Assembly: GCA_026709725.1 (NCBI GenBank)
Contig: JAPOSK010000464.1
Coordinates: 1 to 14,059, forward strand
DNA length: 14,059 nucleotides
DNA from: Paracoccaceae bacterium
GTDB taxonomy: Bacteria; Pseudomonadota; Alphaproteobacteria; Rhodobacterales; Rhodobacteraceae
Reading direction: 5' to 3'
Below are positions 1-8,156 of the stretch, piece by piece. The translations under genes and the position numbers were made by a program. The stretch's first letter is position 1. Every line of letters starts with the position of its first letter. The notes beneath the pieces are model-generated. The model worked only from the letters and a program-made list of their open reading frames with translations, did not search any database and was not told the origin of the DNA.

Positions 1-996
1 GTAGCCAACCTCCCTGACAACATCAAGGGTGGCACGGAAATCGGTGTCGGTCTCGCCGGGAAACCCGACAATAAAATCACCGGATATAAGCGTATCGGGC
101 CGACTCTGGCGGACACGATCGATGGTTTCAAGATACTCGGCCGCGGTGTGCCTCCGGTTCATCCGTTTGAGGATACGGTCTGATCCTGATTGGATGGGCA
201 GATGCAGATAGGGCATCAATTTCGCACAGTCGGCAAAGGCTCTGGTGAGGTCTTCCGACATGTCACGGGGATGTGAGGTGGTAAAGCGGAGTCTGGCGAG
301 ACCAGGGATTTCGGCGAGCCAATGGAGCAGACGGGCCAGCGTCCAGACCTGTCCATCTGTATCCTGGAAATGATAGGCATTCACATTTTGTCCAAGCAGG
401 GTCAGCTCGCAGACACCGGAAGCGACAAGGCGTTCCGCTTCAGCACGGATTTGGGATGGTGCACGGCTGTACTCATGTCCTCTTGTGTAGGGGACGACAC
501 AAAAGGTGCAGAACTTGTCGCATCCCTCCTGAATGGTGAGATAGGCGCTGAAGCGTCCCGGACGCCGGTCCGGAAGAGGCAGGCTGGCAAATTTTTCATC
601 GGCCGGAAAATCGACATCGACAATCCTTTCGCCCATTCTGGCCCGCGCCACATGCTCAGGCAGGCGATGGTAGGATTGTGGTCCGACAACCAGACTGATC
701 AATGGCTGACGCCTGATGATCTCCTCTCCTTCGGCCTGGGCCACACAGCCGGCAACGGCAATGATGACATCGCGGTCCCCGGTCTTGAGGGTCTTGAAGC
801 GTCCCACCTCGGAGTAAACCTTCTCGGTCGCTTTTTCGCGAATATGGCAGGTGTTGAGGACAATCAGGTTGGCCTCATGGGGTGTCCGGGCCACCTCATA
901 GCCCGCATCGACCATGACATCGGTCATCCGACTGCTGTCATAGACATTCATCTGACAGCCATAACTCCTGATGTAGACGCTTTGGGGATCGGACAT
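1..996 (-). CDS. miaB: tRNA-2-methylthio-N6-dimethylallyladenosine synthase MiaB (partial, C-terminus outside window)
   Basis: MiaB is a radical SAM enzyme that adds a methylthio group to i6A37 of tRNAs reading UNN codons. Reading the minus strand from the ATG at 994-996 gives an open frame of 332 codons that reaches the window edge without a stop. The N-terminal UPF0004 domain is clear, with cluster-binding cysteines C14 (in SYGCQMN), C50 (in LNTC) and C84 (in AGC). The radical SAM motif GCDKFCTFC follows with C159, C163 and C166, then the family-typical VVPYTRG and LLGQNVNAY segments. MiaB is usually about 450 residues, so the end of the radical SAM domain and the TRAM domain are missing only because of the window edge. 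An AGAGG lies about 10 bases upstream of the start. The next gene in the minus direction is about 750 bases away, so miaB probably has its own promoter. Confidence 0.96.
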   Translation of the reverse strand, partial: MSDPQSVYIRSYGCQMNVYDSSRMTDVMVDAGYEVARTPHEANLIVLNTCHIREKATEKVYSEVGRFKTLKTGDRDVIIAVAGCVAQAEGEEIIRRQPLISLVVGPQSYHRLPEHVARARMGERIVDVDFPADEKFASLPLPDRRPGRFSAYLTIQEGCDKFCTFCVVPYTRGHEYSRAPSQIRAEAERLVASGVCELTLLGQNVNAYHFQDTDGQVWTLARLLHWLAEIPGLARLRFTTSHPRDMSEDLTRAFADCAKLMPYLHLPIQSGSDRILKRMNRRHTAAEYLETIDRVRQSRPDTLISGDFIVGFPGETDTDFRATLDVVREVGY

Positions 997-1746
997 GAAA
1001 AATGGACCTCTACAGATCGGATCGAACTCATCCCGCCTCGGTCAAAACCGGGCCCACAATTCTCACCCGCAGTTCCCGGGGAACAGAAAAGGTGATGGCG
1101 GTTCAGGTGTCACTTTCCGACTGTTCCGAATGGGATGATTGAACCCCTTGCCTGGCCTCATGTGAGATGCTCCGGACGACATTCAACAACAATGCACATG
1201 CGCATCTACTCTACTTCCACTCTCGGGTACAACGCCTTGGGCTCAATCCGGGCCAGGGGAAGGACCCACTTAGTCACCCACGATTTTGGATCCAGAGAAA
1301 TCATTATCCTTACCATTCACTAATGACAATGTTTTCTCAATCTAATCACTGTAAAATATTTGAGTTTTCTTTCCCTCTTTGTGACTGTTTTGCCTAGTAT
1401 ACACCCATTCCGCCATTGAGTCCATTTGCTTCCTAATTGGATAATCTGCAACACCATTCGGCGAGAATTCCGAATCCGACATTGATTATCTTCTTGGAAT
1501 GCAAAGTGCAGAAGTCTTCATACTCATTGCGTAATTTTTCGACCCGATTTGTTTTGAGTTGAAAAACTCCGCTATCCTGTTTCACACTATACAAATGACA
1601 ATCTGGTACATTCCCTGAAAAATCGGGAATGCCATGCTGATATCAATATGGCCCTTGTTCCCGCACCAAGATTCTTTTGACTGAGTGGGCTGCAACCGAA
1701 TTTGCAATGGGGCTTAAATTACAAAGCATAGCAGATATTTATAGTA
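997..1746. other. gene-poor intergenic region with a composition step
   Basis: This stretch lies between the start of miaB and the stop of the Hsp90-like ATPase gene. I see no protein family in any frame, no tRNA and no transposase. Short plus-strand frames around 1135-1397 overlap each other, have no recognisable product and are not called. Up to about 1290 the sequence resembles the GC-rich flank; from about 1300 to 1740 it is markedly AT-rich. The miaB promoter must lie in the part near 1000-1250, but no clear box stands out. The change of composition could mark the left edge of an acquired island. Confidence 0.6.
1609..1631 (-). other. small hairpin downstream of the Hsp90-like gene
   Basis: CATTCCC pairs with GGGAATG, and an inner GA/TC pairing past a bulged T closes an AAAA loop. 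It lies about 115 bases past the stop of the Hsp90-like ATPase gene in that gene's direction. No run of U follows on either strand, so it is not a canonical intrinsic terminator. It may be a weak transcription end or chance. Confidence 0.2.
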
Positions 1747-3285
1747 TCACGATCCCTCTGGTAGCACCCGTTCCAGAATCCGGTCAACTAGGACCTTGGC
1801 TGCGATAGGGTCTGCAGAACAGGCATAGATCAGATCAACCACTTCCCGGTAAATTCGTTGCTTCTGAGGCGGAAGATGCTGGAAGGAACTGCCAAACCTT
1901 GCCCCGGACTGTGGGACGGCAGTTTTTGTGGCATTGAACTGACTGTTGAGAGCTTTACGTTCCGCCTCACCGAATAGATCCAATTCTAGTACCTTCTGCA
2001 TACTGGCCAGAAGAGTGTGGATTTCGTCCCGGGCGGTATGAACAAACTGCTCCGACACTGCTCCCTGGTTCAGTATCTCAAGCCTTTCATTGATCTTGCC
2101 AGCAGCATTTGCAAACGCCTTCAAGCGGTTCCGCTTCTGCGATGACTGCCGACATCGGCGTGCAATGTCCATCCCGATCGGGTGAAGATGGTGGACGATA
2201 TTGTCCAGATGATTGCTGCTTTCAAAGGCATCGCGCCGTCCATTCGGGAGCACGCGGGCATCAAGTACATGGACCTCACCAACGGACCACGAGCAGAACC
2301 GATCTTCGGGGAACACCTCAACAAAGAGACGCTCACCCCCGACCTGTATATTGCCAATGCGGGCACGAAGACCTCGTAAACAACTATGTGGAGGTATTGC
2401 GCCCAAGTAATCGTGATGAATCCGCCAGCCGATTGCTGCCATACCTCCCTCTGATCTTTCAATTTCGAAAGACTCCAGGCTGTGAACCTGAGATGTTTGG
2501 GTTTCTGCGTAAGTGATCGTGTCCCGGTAAGGGCGGTAGACTGGTATCTCTGCATCATTGATATGGATTGCATAAACGCGGGCGGCCCGGCCATACGGAG
2601 CCAGAATATTGGCAATCTCCCCACCAAAGGAGAACTCCGGCGCGAAGGGACAGGGAGCAACTTGGCCAAGATAGGAAGCGATCTCCACCTCATTCATAAG
2701 TCGGTCATTGGCAATTCGGCGTGGCTTGACCAACTCGACCTCGAAGAAGTGGGTTGGGTAGTCATCTGGAGGAAGCGTGGTAACCGCCACAGCCTTTTTC
2801 ACAAGGGTCTCAAGATCGTCACCCGCCGAATCCGTGGCCAGAAGCTTCTTGATCGTGAGACAATCCCAGGTGACCTCCATCACCATGGCGTCCCCCACTG
2901 ACCGGGAACGAAAGATGAGCTGCTGACCGTAACCAAGACCGGCCAGTCGACCAATCCCGCGAAAACCCCGGGCATCCGAGCCACGTTTGGAACTGTCTCC
3001 AAACGTCAGCATGGTGGCAGCAAAGTCCTGATTGGCGAGCCCGATACCATTATCGCGCAGTTGAACCCTGCGCGTGGCCTGATCGAGTGTAATGGCAATG
3101 CGGCCCTCACGAGAGGATGAAAGATGTCCGGCTGAGACCGCATCATCGATAGCATCGACAGCGTTCTGCACATACTCACGAAAAATCGAGAGCGGATTGA
3201 CATACATAGCACTGCTCAGAAGCTCGAGAACCCCCTTGCCAACAAAGATATCGGTCGACGCTCGGTCAGCGGGCACATCCGCCAC
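1747..3285 (-). CDS. Hsp90-like (GHKL) ATP-binding protein
   Basis: This 512-residue protein has an N-terminal GHKL/Bergerat ATPase fold. The N box reads REYVQNAVDAID, with E37, N41 and D44 placed as in Hsp90, where the Glu activates water and the Asn binds Mg. The G1 box is DNGIGL (78-83) and the glycine-rich lid is RGFRGIGRLAG (106-116). The C-terminal half has no domain I can name and no HtpG dimerisation region is evident, so this is an Hsp90-like ATPase of unknown role rather than HtpG. The start is GTG, 2 bases after the stop of the radical SAM gene; the Shine-Dalgarno sequence is weak, which suggests translational coupling. The later Met27 would remove the conserved FVGKGVLELL segment. 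Similar stand-alone GHKL ATPases occur in defence islands (family knowledge). The partnership with the radical SAM protein is inferred from spacing. Confidence 0.85.
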   Translation of the reverse strand: MADVPADRASTDIFVGKGVLELLSSAMYVNPLSIFREYVQNAVDAIDDAVSAGHLSSSREGRIAITLDQATRRVQLRDNGIGLANQDFAATMLTFGDSSKRGSDARGFRGIGRLAGLGYGQQLIFRSRSVGDAMVMEVTWDCLTIKKLLATDSAGDDLETLVKKAVAVTTLPPDDYPTHFFEVELVKPRRIANDRLMNEVEIASYLGQVAPCPFAPEFSFGGEIANILAPYGRAARVYAIHINDAEIPVYRPYRDTITYAETQTSQVHSLESFEIERSEGGMAAIGWRIHHDYLGAIPPHSCLRGLRARIGNIQVGGERLFVEVFPEDRFCSWSVGEVHVLDARVLPNGRRDAFESSNHLDNIVHHLHPIGMDIARRCRQSSQKRNRLKAFANAAGKINERLEILNQGAVSEQFVHTARDEIHTLLASMQKVLELDLFGEAERKALNSQFNATKTAVPQSGARFGSSFQHLPPQKQRIYREVVDLIYACSADPIAAKVLVDRILERVLPEGS

Positions 3286-3287
3286 GG

Positions 3288-4883
3288 TTACATGGCCCTG
3301 TTGTGGACAGGCTGCACATCCTCGTCCGTCAGCCCGGCATCCTCGACCCGCTCATCTTCAGGAACCAAAGCCAGGTTATTCCGGTTTCTTCGGCGCCTCT
3401 GCGCTTCCCAGATATCCGTTTCCTCATCCTTGGGCAGAGGCACGAAGTGCCGTGCTGTCTCGCGTAGCGGTCCCGGAGCCAGGGTGGTCAGGTCCATCTC
3501 GTACGAACGCCTGTCACGACCACAAAGGTAATCAAGGAGTTCAGCACGCTCGTCAGCGTCAAGGGCAGCCATTGCGGCCCGATACTCGTCATATTCGGCC
3601 CGTCCCTCATGCTGCTCGTACCATGAGCGGTTGAAGATGTAGTGATGGGGGCGCATGAGAATGCTCTCAAATTCATCATAGGTATCTCCAAAGGCAGAGC
3701 GGAAAAAGTCCGGTGCCCCACTGACAATACCGTGCGTCGCTTGCAGGATCATCTGCATAGAGCGCAGATAGTAGGAGTTCCACTTCCTGCCGACATGTCC
3801 CCGGTTGGGCAGTGTCACCGGCTGGTAGCGCATGGGAAAGGAAAAGATACGGATGCCCAGTTCTTCATTGAGCGTCACGTTGAGGCGCATCCTTTCAAAA
3901 AGGTCTGCCGGGCTGTCATGGAAATTGTAGAGCATATAGTTCGAAAGATCGGTCAGCCCTGCACCTGCCGCGTAGCGAACAGCCTGGGTGTAGGGTTTCT
4001 TGACACCAAGATGGTCAAAGGCAATCCGCAAAGGCTTGATGGCGATACGTGCGAGTTCACGCAAGAACATCGGGTCGCGGCAAAGAATGCGGGCATCGAC
4101 CCCCTGGTTGAAGTCAACACGGCGCTGGATGTCATACCGTCCGCGCCGGAGTGTTGCACCCCTTCCAAACCCCAGATCAATGATTTCGGCGACAATCTCC
4201 TTGAATTTTGCTGAGGCTACAACATTGTTGTCCATCAGGATGAGGTCGCGCTTGTCACCGTAAAGGGCAGAGATGCCCCCCACGACAGTCGTGAGTGAAT
4301 TCGTATCACGCTGGACCCCCTCCAGTTTCGGGACCCCGCAAAAAGCGCACTTGCGAACGCAGCCACGGGACGCATAGGTAAAGTAGGCATCATGAACCGG
4401 ATAGGTGTAGTCGATGTGCTCTAGGATGCTGTAGTCAGGGACCATGTCCTCTATCGGAGTGCTCGCAACATCGTCTGCGTAGAGTTCCTCCTCAAAAGGG
4501 TCAAGCTCAAGTGAATGTGCCGGGGCCTGTCCCAGCAGACCCTTGATAAAGCGGATACCCCGCCAGCGCGGTTCGGCCAGGAACTGCTCATGCATAAGTG
4601 AGGCAGCAATGCCGCCAACAAAGATACGATGCGCCTGATTGCTGGCAAGCTCCAGCGCATAGTCAATGCTGCGGGCGGTGCGGGCCCACTCGAAGGAAAA
4701 GAGCGTTGTGATGTAGATGCGGTCCCAGGCGGTACCGCGGACCGATTGGTCTTCCCCCTTGATGAAGCGAACCGTATCCTGCTTCCCCTGCGGGCCATGG
4801 TACTGGGCAAGTTTCATGAGGCCAAGGGGCGGGTACTTGTTGCGATAGCCCGGCTCAATCAGGAGGATGTTCTTGTTGGCCAT
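3288..4883 (-). CDS. radical SAM protein with B12-binding-like N-terminus, function unknown
   Basis: The product is 531 residues from the chosen ATG. Residues 3-30 (NILLIEPGY then PPLGLMKLAQY) and a GG segment near 90 resemble the N-terminal cobalamin-binding-like Rossmann domain of B12-radical SAM proteins. The cobalamin-ligating DxHxxG motif is not visible, so cobalamin may not be bound. The radical SAM cluster motif is ASRGCVRKCAFC, with C175, C179 and C182 in C-x3-C-x2-C spacing. MDNN and FNQGVDARIL segments follow, as in this broad family. The C-terminus is charged and Arg/Asn-rich. A longer start 39 bases upstream exists (position 4922). I prefer 4883 because AGGAAAGGGGTGAG lies directly upstream and the conserved domain begins there. 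It is first of two genes, followed 2 bases later by the Hsp90-like ATPase gene. The substrate is unknown; nucleic acid or protein modification are both possible. Confidence 0.85.
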   Translation of the reverse strand: MANKNILLIEPGYRNKYPPLGLMKLAQYHGPQGKQDTVRFIKGEDQSVRGTAWDRIYITTLFSFEWARTARSIDYALELASNQAHRIFVGGIAASLMHEQFLAEPRWRGIRFIKGLLGQAPAHSLELDPFEEELYADDVASTPIEDMVPDYSILEHIDYTYPVHDAYFTYASRGCVRKCAFCGVPKLEGVQRDTNSLTTVVGGISALYGDKRDLILMDNNVVASAKFKEIVAEIIDLGFGRGATLRRGRYDIQRRVDFNQGVDARILCRDPMFLRELARIAIKPLRIAFDHLGVKKPYTQAVRYAAGAGLTDLSNYMLYNFHDSPADLFERMRLNVTLNEELGIRIFSFPMRYQPVTLPNRGHVGRKWNSYYLRSMQMILQATHGIVSGAPDFFRSAFGDTYDEFESILMRPHHYIFNRSWYEQHEGRAEYDEYRAAMAALDADERAELLDYLCGRDRRSYEMDLTTLAPGPLRETARHFVPLPKDEETDIWEAQRRRRNRNNLALVPEDERVEDAGLTDEDVQPVHNRAM

Positions 4884-5238
4884 CTCACCCCTTTCCTGCG
4901 GTCTTCCCGAATCGTTTTCCATACCCTACCTGATGATGGAGCACTTGTCGATCCCTTGCGGAAGAGTGCGGCTCAGATTTATTGGACACTCCCTGACTGA
5001 TCATATGATTGGCCCTTGGAAAGCAACAACCCGGGGAGGGTTTGTATCGATTTCTGTATCGGTCCATGTCTATTGCCGCCCACAAGAACACAGAGAGCCA
5101 GCATAACGGCCAAGATGTGCCCCACAAAATTGAGCCGCACCACTTGCGGAAGCAGGTACTTGTCAAATCAACCTATGCTTTATATCCTGATTCACACATG
5201 ATGGCCACAATTCCACATAATGAACAGGAACTTGAAAT
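4884..5238. promoter_or_regulatory. shared divergent control region
   Basis: These roughly 355 bases separate the start of the radical SAM gene (minus) from the first ParB-like gene (plus), and no protein family is seen in them. Promoters for both units must lie here unless transcription enters from outside. A 10-base palindrome, ATCATATGAT, lies at 5000-5009 and contains a TATGAT on each strand. The minus copy could serve as a -10 box for the radical SAM/Hsp90-like unit, though no good -35 is seen. The palindrome could also be an operator. The purine-rich ribosome site for the radical SAM gene lies at about 4884-4897. Confidence 0.45.
5160..5188 (+). promoter_or_regulatory. candidate sigma70-type promoter for the plus-strand operon
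   Basis: TTGTCA (5160-5165, five of six matches to the -35 consensus) is followed after 17 bases by TATCCT (5183-5188, four of six to the -10). It sits about 50 bases before the first ParB-like gene, and an AGGAA ribosome site lies at 5226-5230. It is the best pair I see in this gap, but the -10 is weak. Confidence 0.3.
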
Positions 5239-6249
5239 ATGGCAGTATCGGGTGCATCACAAATGATCCCCGTGGATACAATCGAACTTGATCGTGCTAA
5301 TCCACGAATCCGTAAGTTTCTGGAGATGTATGTCGGCGAACCCACCCCTGAGCAAATCTTTTTGGCACTTGGCGCAGGCAACGAAGAGGAAAGTGAAGGG
5401 TCCTCTATTCCAACCTTTCAGAAACTGAAGCAGTCGATTATTACTCATGGCGGAATCATCCACCCCGTCATTCTTAATTGTCAAAGCGATGGCACGTTAG
5501 TCTGTATTGAGGGCAACACCCGGGTTGCACTCTATAAGGACTTCCTGCAACGGGGCGTGAATGGTGACTGGAGCAACATTCCGGCTCTGATCCACAGCAA
5601 CCTTGAAGACACGGCTGTGCATGCAATTCGTCTGCAAGCTCATCTCGTGGGGCCGCGACCTTGGGATCCCTATTCCAAGGCTAAATACCTCCACGAGCTC
5701 CGGCACATCGACGACATGCCGCTGGCCATGATCGTCGATTTCTGCGGTGGGCGGCAAAGCGAGGTAACTACCTTTATAGATGCCTTTATTGACATGGAGC
5801 AATATTACCGCCCGGTTGTCACCGAAGATGGTGCATTTGATCCAAAGCGGTTCAGTGGGTTTGCAGAATTGCAGAAGCCCGGTATAAAGAAGGCTCTAAA
5901 TGAGACCGGGCACACACTGACGGATTTTGCCACTTGGGTCCACGAAGGCAAACTGAGACCCCTGAATACCGTCCGCCTTCTACCACGAATCCTCAAAAAT
6001 GAGAAAGCGCGCACAATCTTCCTTAAGAAAGGCGCTCGCGCAGCCGAGATGGCACTCGACAAACCCGAGGCAGACCTGAACTTGCAAAAAACTCCACTTG
6101 ATCAACTAGCCTACGCTCTAAACAGTAAACTGGCAGCCCTACCTTATGAGGACTATCAGAGCCTACGGTCTGACCCTTGCAGTGCCACTGTCGAAGCCCT
6201 AATTGATGTCCAGAATAGTTTGACGGAATTTCTGAATAATCTTGGATAG
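5239..6249 (+). CDS. ParB/Srx-fold nuclease-like protein 1
   Basis: This 336-residue protein has an N-terminal ParB-like domain: IELDRANPRIR (15-25), then LKQSIITHGGIIHPVI (63-78), then IEGNTRVALYK (90-100), which is the ParB nucleotide-binding GxxR-type motif in variant form. After it comes a helical segment with HLVGPRPWDPYSKAKYLHEL, which could act like the ParB helix-turn-helix region. The same motif recurs in the second ParB-like gene of this operon, so the two appear to be paralogues. No ParA partner or parS-like repeat is visible, which argues against plasmid partitioning. ParB-fold proteins in DNA modification and defence loci (for example DpdB and DndB relatives) are a better analogy, but that is inference. 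AGGAA lies 8 bases before the ATG. The gene starts the plus operon and is 5 bases from the next gene. Confidence 0.85.
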   Translation: MAVSGASQMIPVDTIELDRANPRIRKFLEMYVGEPTPEQIFLALGAGNEEESEGSSIPTFQKLKQSIITHGGIIHPVILNCQSDGTLVCIEGNTRVALYKDFLQRGVNGDWSNIPALIHSNLEDTAVHAIRLQAHLVGPRPWDPYSKAKYLHELRHIDDMPLAMIVDFCGGRQSEVTTFIDAFIDMEQYYRPVVTEDGAFDPKRFSGFAELQKPGIKKALNETGHTLTDFATWVHEGKLRPLNTVRLLPRILKNEKARTIFLKKGARAAEMALDKPEADLNLQKTPLDQLAYALNSKLAALPYEDYQSLRSDPCSATVEALIDVQNSLTEFLNNLG

Positions 6250-6254
6250 GGTCC

Positions 6255-6671
6255 ATGTCAGAATCCGTCCAACACACACGACTTGTTCAGGCGATAATTG
6301 CCCAGTTGGATACAGATCTCGGTCCTCTATGTGACATCATGGTATGTGATGACTCACCGAATCCTTTGAGGGGTGAGCGGCCTCCAAAACTGTCCGGTTT
6401 CATTCCTGATGTCTATGCCACCGATGTACCAACCACGCGGGTAGTAGTGGGAGAAGCCAAGACTGAGCAAGACCTCGAAACCACTCGATCACACCTACAA
6501 ATCACCGCTTTCCTCACGTATCTATCTGCTATGCGCAACAGCCTCTTTATCCTTGCTGTCCCATTTTGTTGCATACCCAGGGGTAATAACTTGCTGCAAG
6601 AACTTACACGCACCTCCGATACGCCTCCCTTGATCAGGGTCATTGATGATTTTGGGCTGGAACATGGATAG
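6255..6671 (+). CDS. small PD-(D/E)XK nuclease-like protein
   Basis: The 138 residues show the order of motifs expected for the PD-(D/E)XK (restriction endonuclease-like) fold. A first helix (HTRLVQAIIAQL, 7-18) is followed by GFIPDVYA with D52, then VVVGEAKT with E67 and K69, then a helix with Q82 (SHLQITAFLTYL). D52, E67 and K69 would bind the catalytic metal. I do not see a named subfamily; VRR-NUC and resolvase-like proteins are the closest shapes by eye. The protein is hypothetical in that no activity can be proven from sequence. It begins 5 bases after the first ParB-like gene, with GGATAGGG overlapping that gene's stop as a ribosome site, and ends 9 bases before the SNF2 gene. It would supply a DNA-cleaving activity to a cluster otherwise made of motors and binding proteins. 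Confidence 0.7.
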   Translation: MSESVQHTRLVQAIIAQLDTDLGPLCDIMVCDDSPNPLRGERPPKLSGFIPDVYATDVPTTRVVVGEAKTEQDLETTRSHLQITAFLTYLSAMRNSLFILAVPFCCIPRGNNLLQELTRTSDTPPLIRVIDDFGLEHG

Positions 6672-6680
6672 TTTAGCTCT

Positions 6681-8156
6681 ATGCTGCGTGTCCACAAGAA
6701 ACCCAATCTGACCGCCCGACAGGCTGCCTTCCCACATCAGGTGGATGCGTTTGAATCTCTCAAAGACCAACCCTACGCTGCGATTGTTCACGAGCAGGGG
6801 CTGGGAAAAACTAAGATTGGTCTTGATCTGGTACTGTTCTGGCTAGCTAAGGGCGTGGCTGACTCTGTTCTCATTGTCGCTAAGAAGGGCCTGATTAAAA
6901 ACTGGCGAGACGAGGTGGCCACTCACAGCCACTTGCAACCACGAATCCTGAGCCAAGACCGAACGGCAAACTTTTATGCATTAAATAGTCCTGCGGCACT
7001 TTATCTAATCCATTACGAGGCTGTTTTATCCGAACGTCACCGCTTGGCCTTGTTCCAAAAGACACGTAAGGTCGGCGTACTCCTTGATGAAGCCCACAAA
7101 ATCAAGAATCCAGAGGCAAGAGTTACAATTGCTCTAAATGAGCTTTCTGTTGGCTTCGTACGGCGTGTCATCATGACTGGCACTCCGATGGCCAATCGTC
7201 CCTTTGACCTCTGGTCTCAGATCAAGTTTCTCGATAACGGCAAGGCTCTCGGCACAAATTTCTCTAAGTTTAAGCAGGAGCTTGACCTAAAGAACGATCT
7301 TGATCAGAATGCCGCGCGTGCCACTGCGTTTGCTGATGGTTTGGAGGCGACCTTTCAAAAGATTCAATCTTTCACTGTCCGAGAGACCAAAGCATCGGCA
7401 GGCCTCCGTCTACCGGACAAAACTCTGTTCAATCGTACCTGCCCACTTGAGCCTCGACAAGCCGAGCTCTATGCCGAATTTCGTAACGAACTAGCTGCAA
7501 TAATCGTCAAGAAAGGCAAACCGATCCTTGATGATGCCGAAGTTATTCTGAAGCGTCTGCTGCGCCTTGTCCAGATCGCAGCCCACCCAGCACTAGTCGA
7601 TCATAGCTACTCTGGTACCCCCGGCAAGATTCCAGCCCTTGATTCTCTTGTCCATGAAGCTATTGATGCGCGGGAAAAAATCATTGTTTGGACATCCTTT
7701 GCTGATAACGCCGAGAGACTCAGGGAGCATTTTGCTCTTTATGATGCCGAGGTCGTACATGGTGGCCGTAATATGGCCGAGCGAGAAGCATCTCTTATGG
7801 CGTTCAAGACCGATCCAGCATGCCGTGTACTTGTAGCCACACCTGGAGCTGCCAAGGAAGGGTTAACCCTAACCGTGGCGAATCATGCAGTTTTTTATGA
7901 TCGGGTGTTTAGCCTCGACGACTATCTACAGGCACAGGACCGCATTCATAGAATTTCACAAGAACGTCCTTGTTTTGTAACTAACCTAATTGGCGAAAAC
8001 ACGATTGATTCTTGGGTTGATTCGCTTCTTGCAGCCAAGAACCTTGCAGCCAAACTTGGTCAAGGTGACATTGGGCGGAGGACCTACGAAGCCATGATCG
8101 ACTATCGATTTGGTGACATGCTAAAAGATGTGCTTGGGCTTGAAGGTGAGAATTAA
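6681..8156 (+). CDS. SNF2-family DEAD/DEAH-type helicase/translocase
   Basis: This 491-residue protein is a compact superfamily 2 Snf2-type ATPase that would move along double-stranded DNA using ATP. Motif I is EQGLGKT (38-44), motif II is LLDEAHKIKN (134-143) and motif III is MTGTPMANRPFDLW (from 165). The C-terminal RecA lobe carries IIVWTSFADNAERL, ATPGAAKEGLTLT and motif VI QDRIHRISQ (419-427). The protein is little more than the two lobes, with no fused nuclease, methyltransferase or bromodomain. In defence loci such as DISARM (DrmD) and Dpd (DpdE), SNF2 proteins work with separate effectors; here the nuclease-like gene immediately upstream is the obvious candidate partner (inference). 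The ribosome site before ATG 6681 is poor, suggesting coupled translation. Its stop overlaps the next start by one base (TAATG). Confidence 0.93.
   Translation: MLRVHKKPNLTARQAAFPHQVDAFESLKDQPYAAIVHEQGLGKTKIGLDLVLFWLAKGVADSVLIVAKKGLIKNWRDEVATHSHLQPRILSQDRTANFYALNSPAALYLIHYEAVLSERHRLALFQKTRKVGVLLDEAHKIKNPEARVTIALNELSVGFVRRVIMTGTPMANRPFDLWSQIKFLDNGKALGTNFSKFKQELDLKNDLDQNAARATAFADGLEATFQKIQSFTVRETKASAGLRLPDKTLFNRTCPLEPRQAELYAEFRNELAAIIVKKGKPILDDAEVILKRLLRLVQIAAHPALVDHSYSGTPGKIPALDSLVHEAIDAREKIIVWTSFADNAERLREHFALYDAEVVHGGRNMAEREASLMAFKTDPACRVLVATPGAAKEGLTLTVANHAVFYDRVFSLDDYLQAQDRIHRISQERPCFVTNLIGENTIDSWVDSLLAAKNLAAKLGQGDIGRRTYEAMIDYRFGDMLKDVLGLEGEN

Noticed and set aside
322..1095. Long plus-strand open frame (257 codons) and a shorter one at 29-211
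   Set aside because: Both lie antisense to miaB, whose minus-strand frame has clear cysteine motifs; the plus products show no family.
1135..1397. Two overlapping plus-strand small ORFs upstream of miaB
   Set aside because: No ribosome site, family or conserved pattern; they overlap each other in different frames.
2109..2901. Plus-strand frames across the Hsp90-like gene and the out-of-frame minus frame 2121-2693
   Set aside because: They are shadows of the GHKL ATPase frame, which holds the real motifs.
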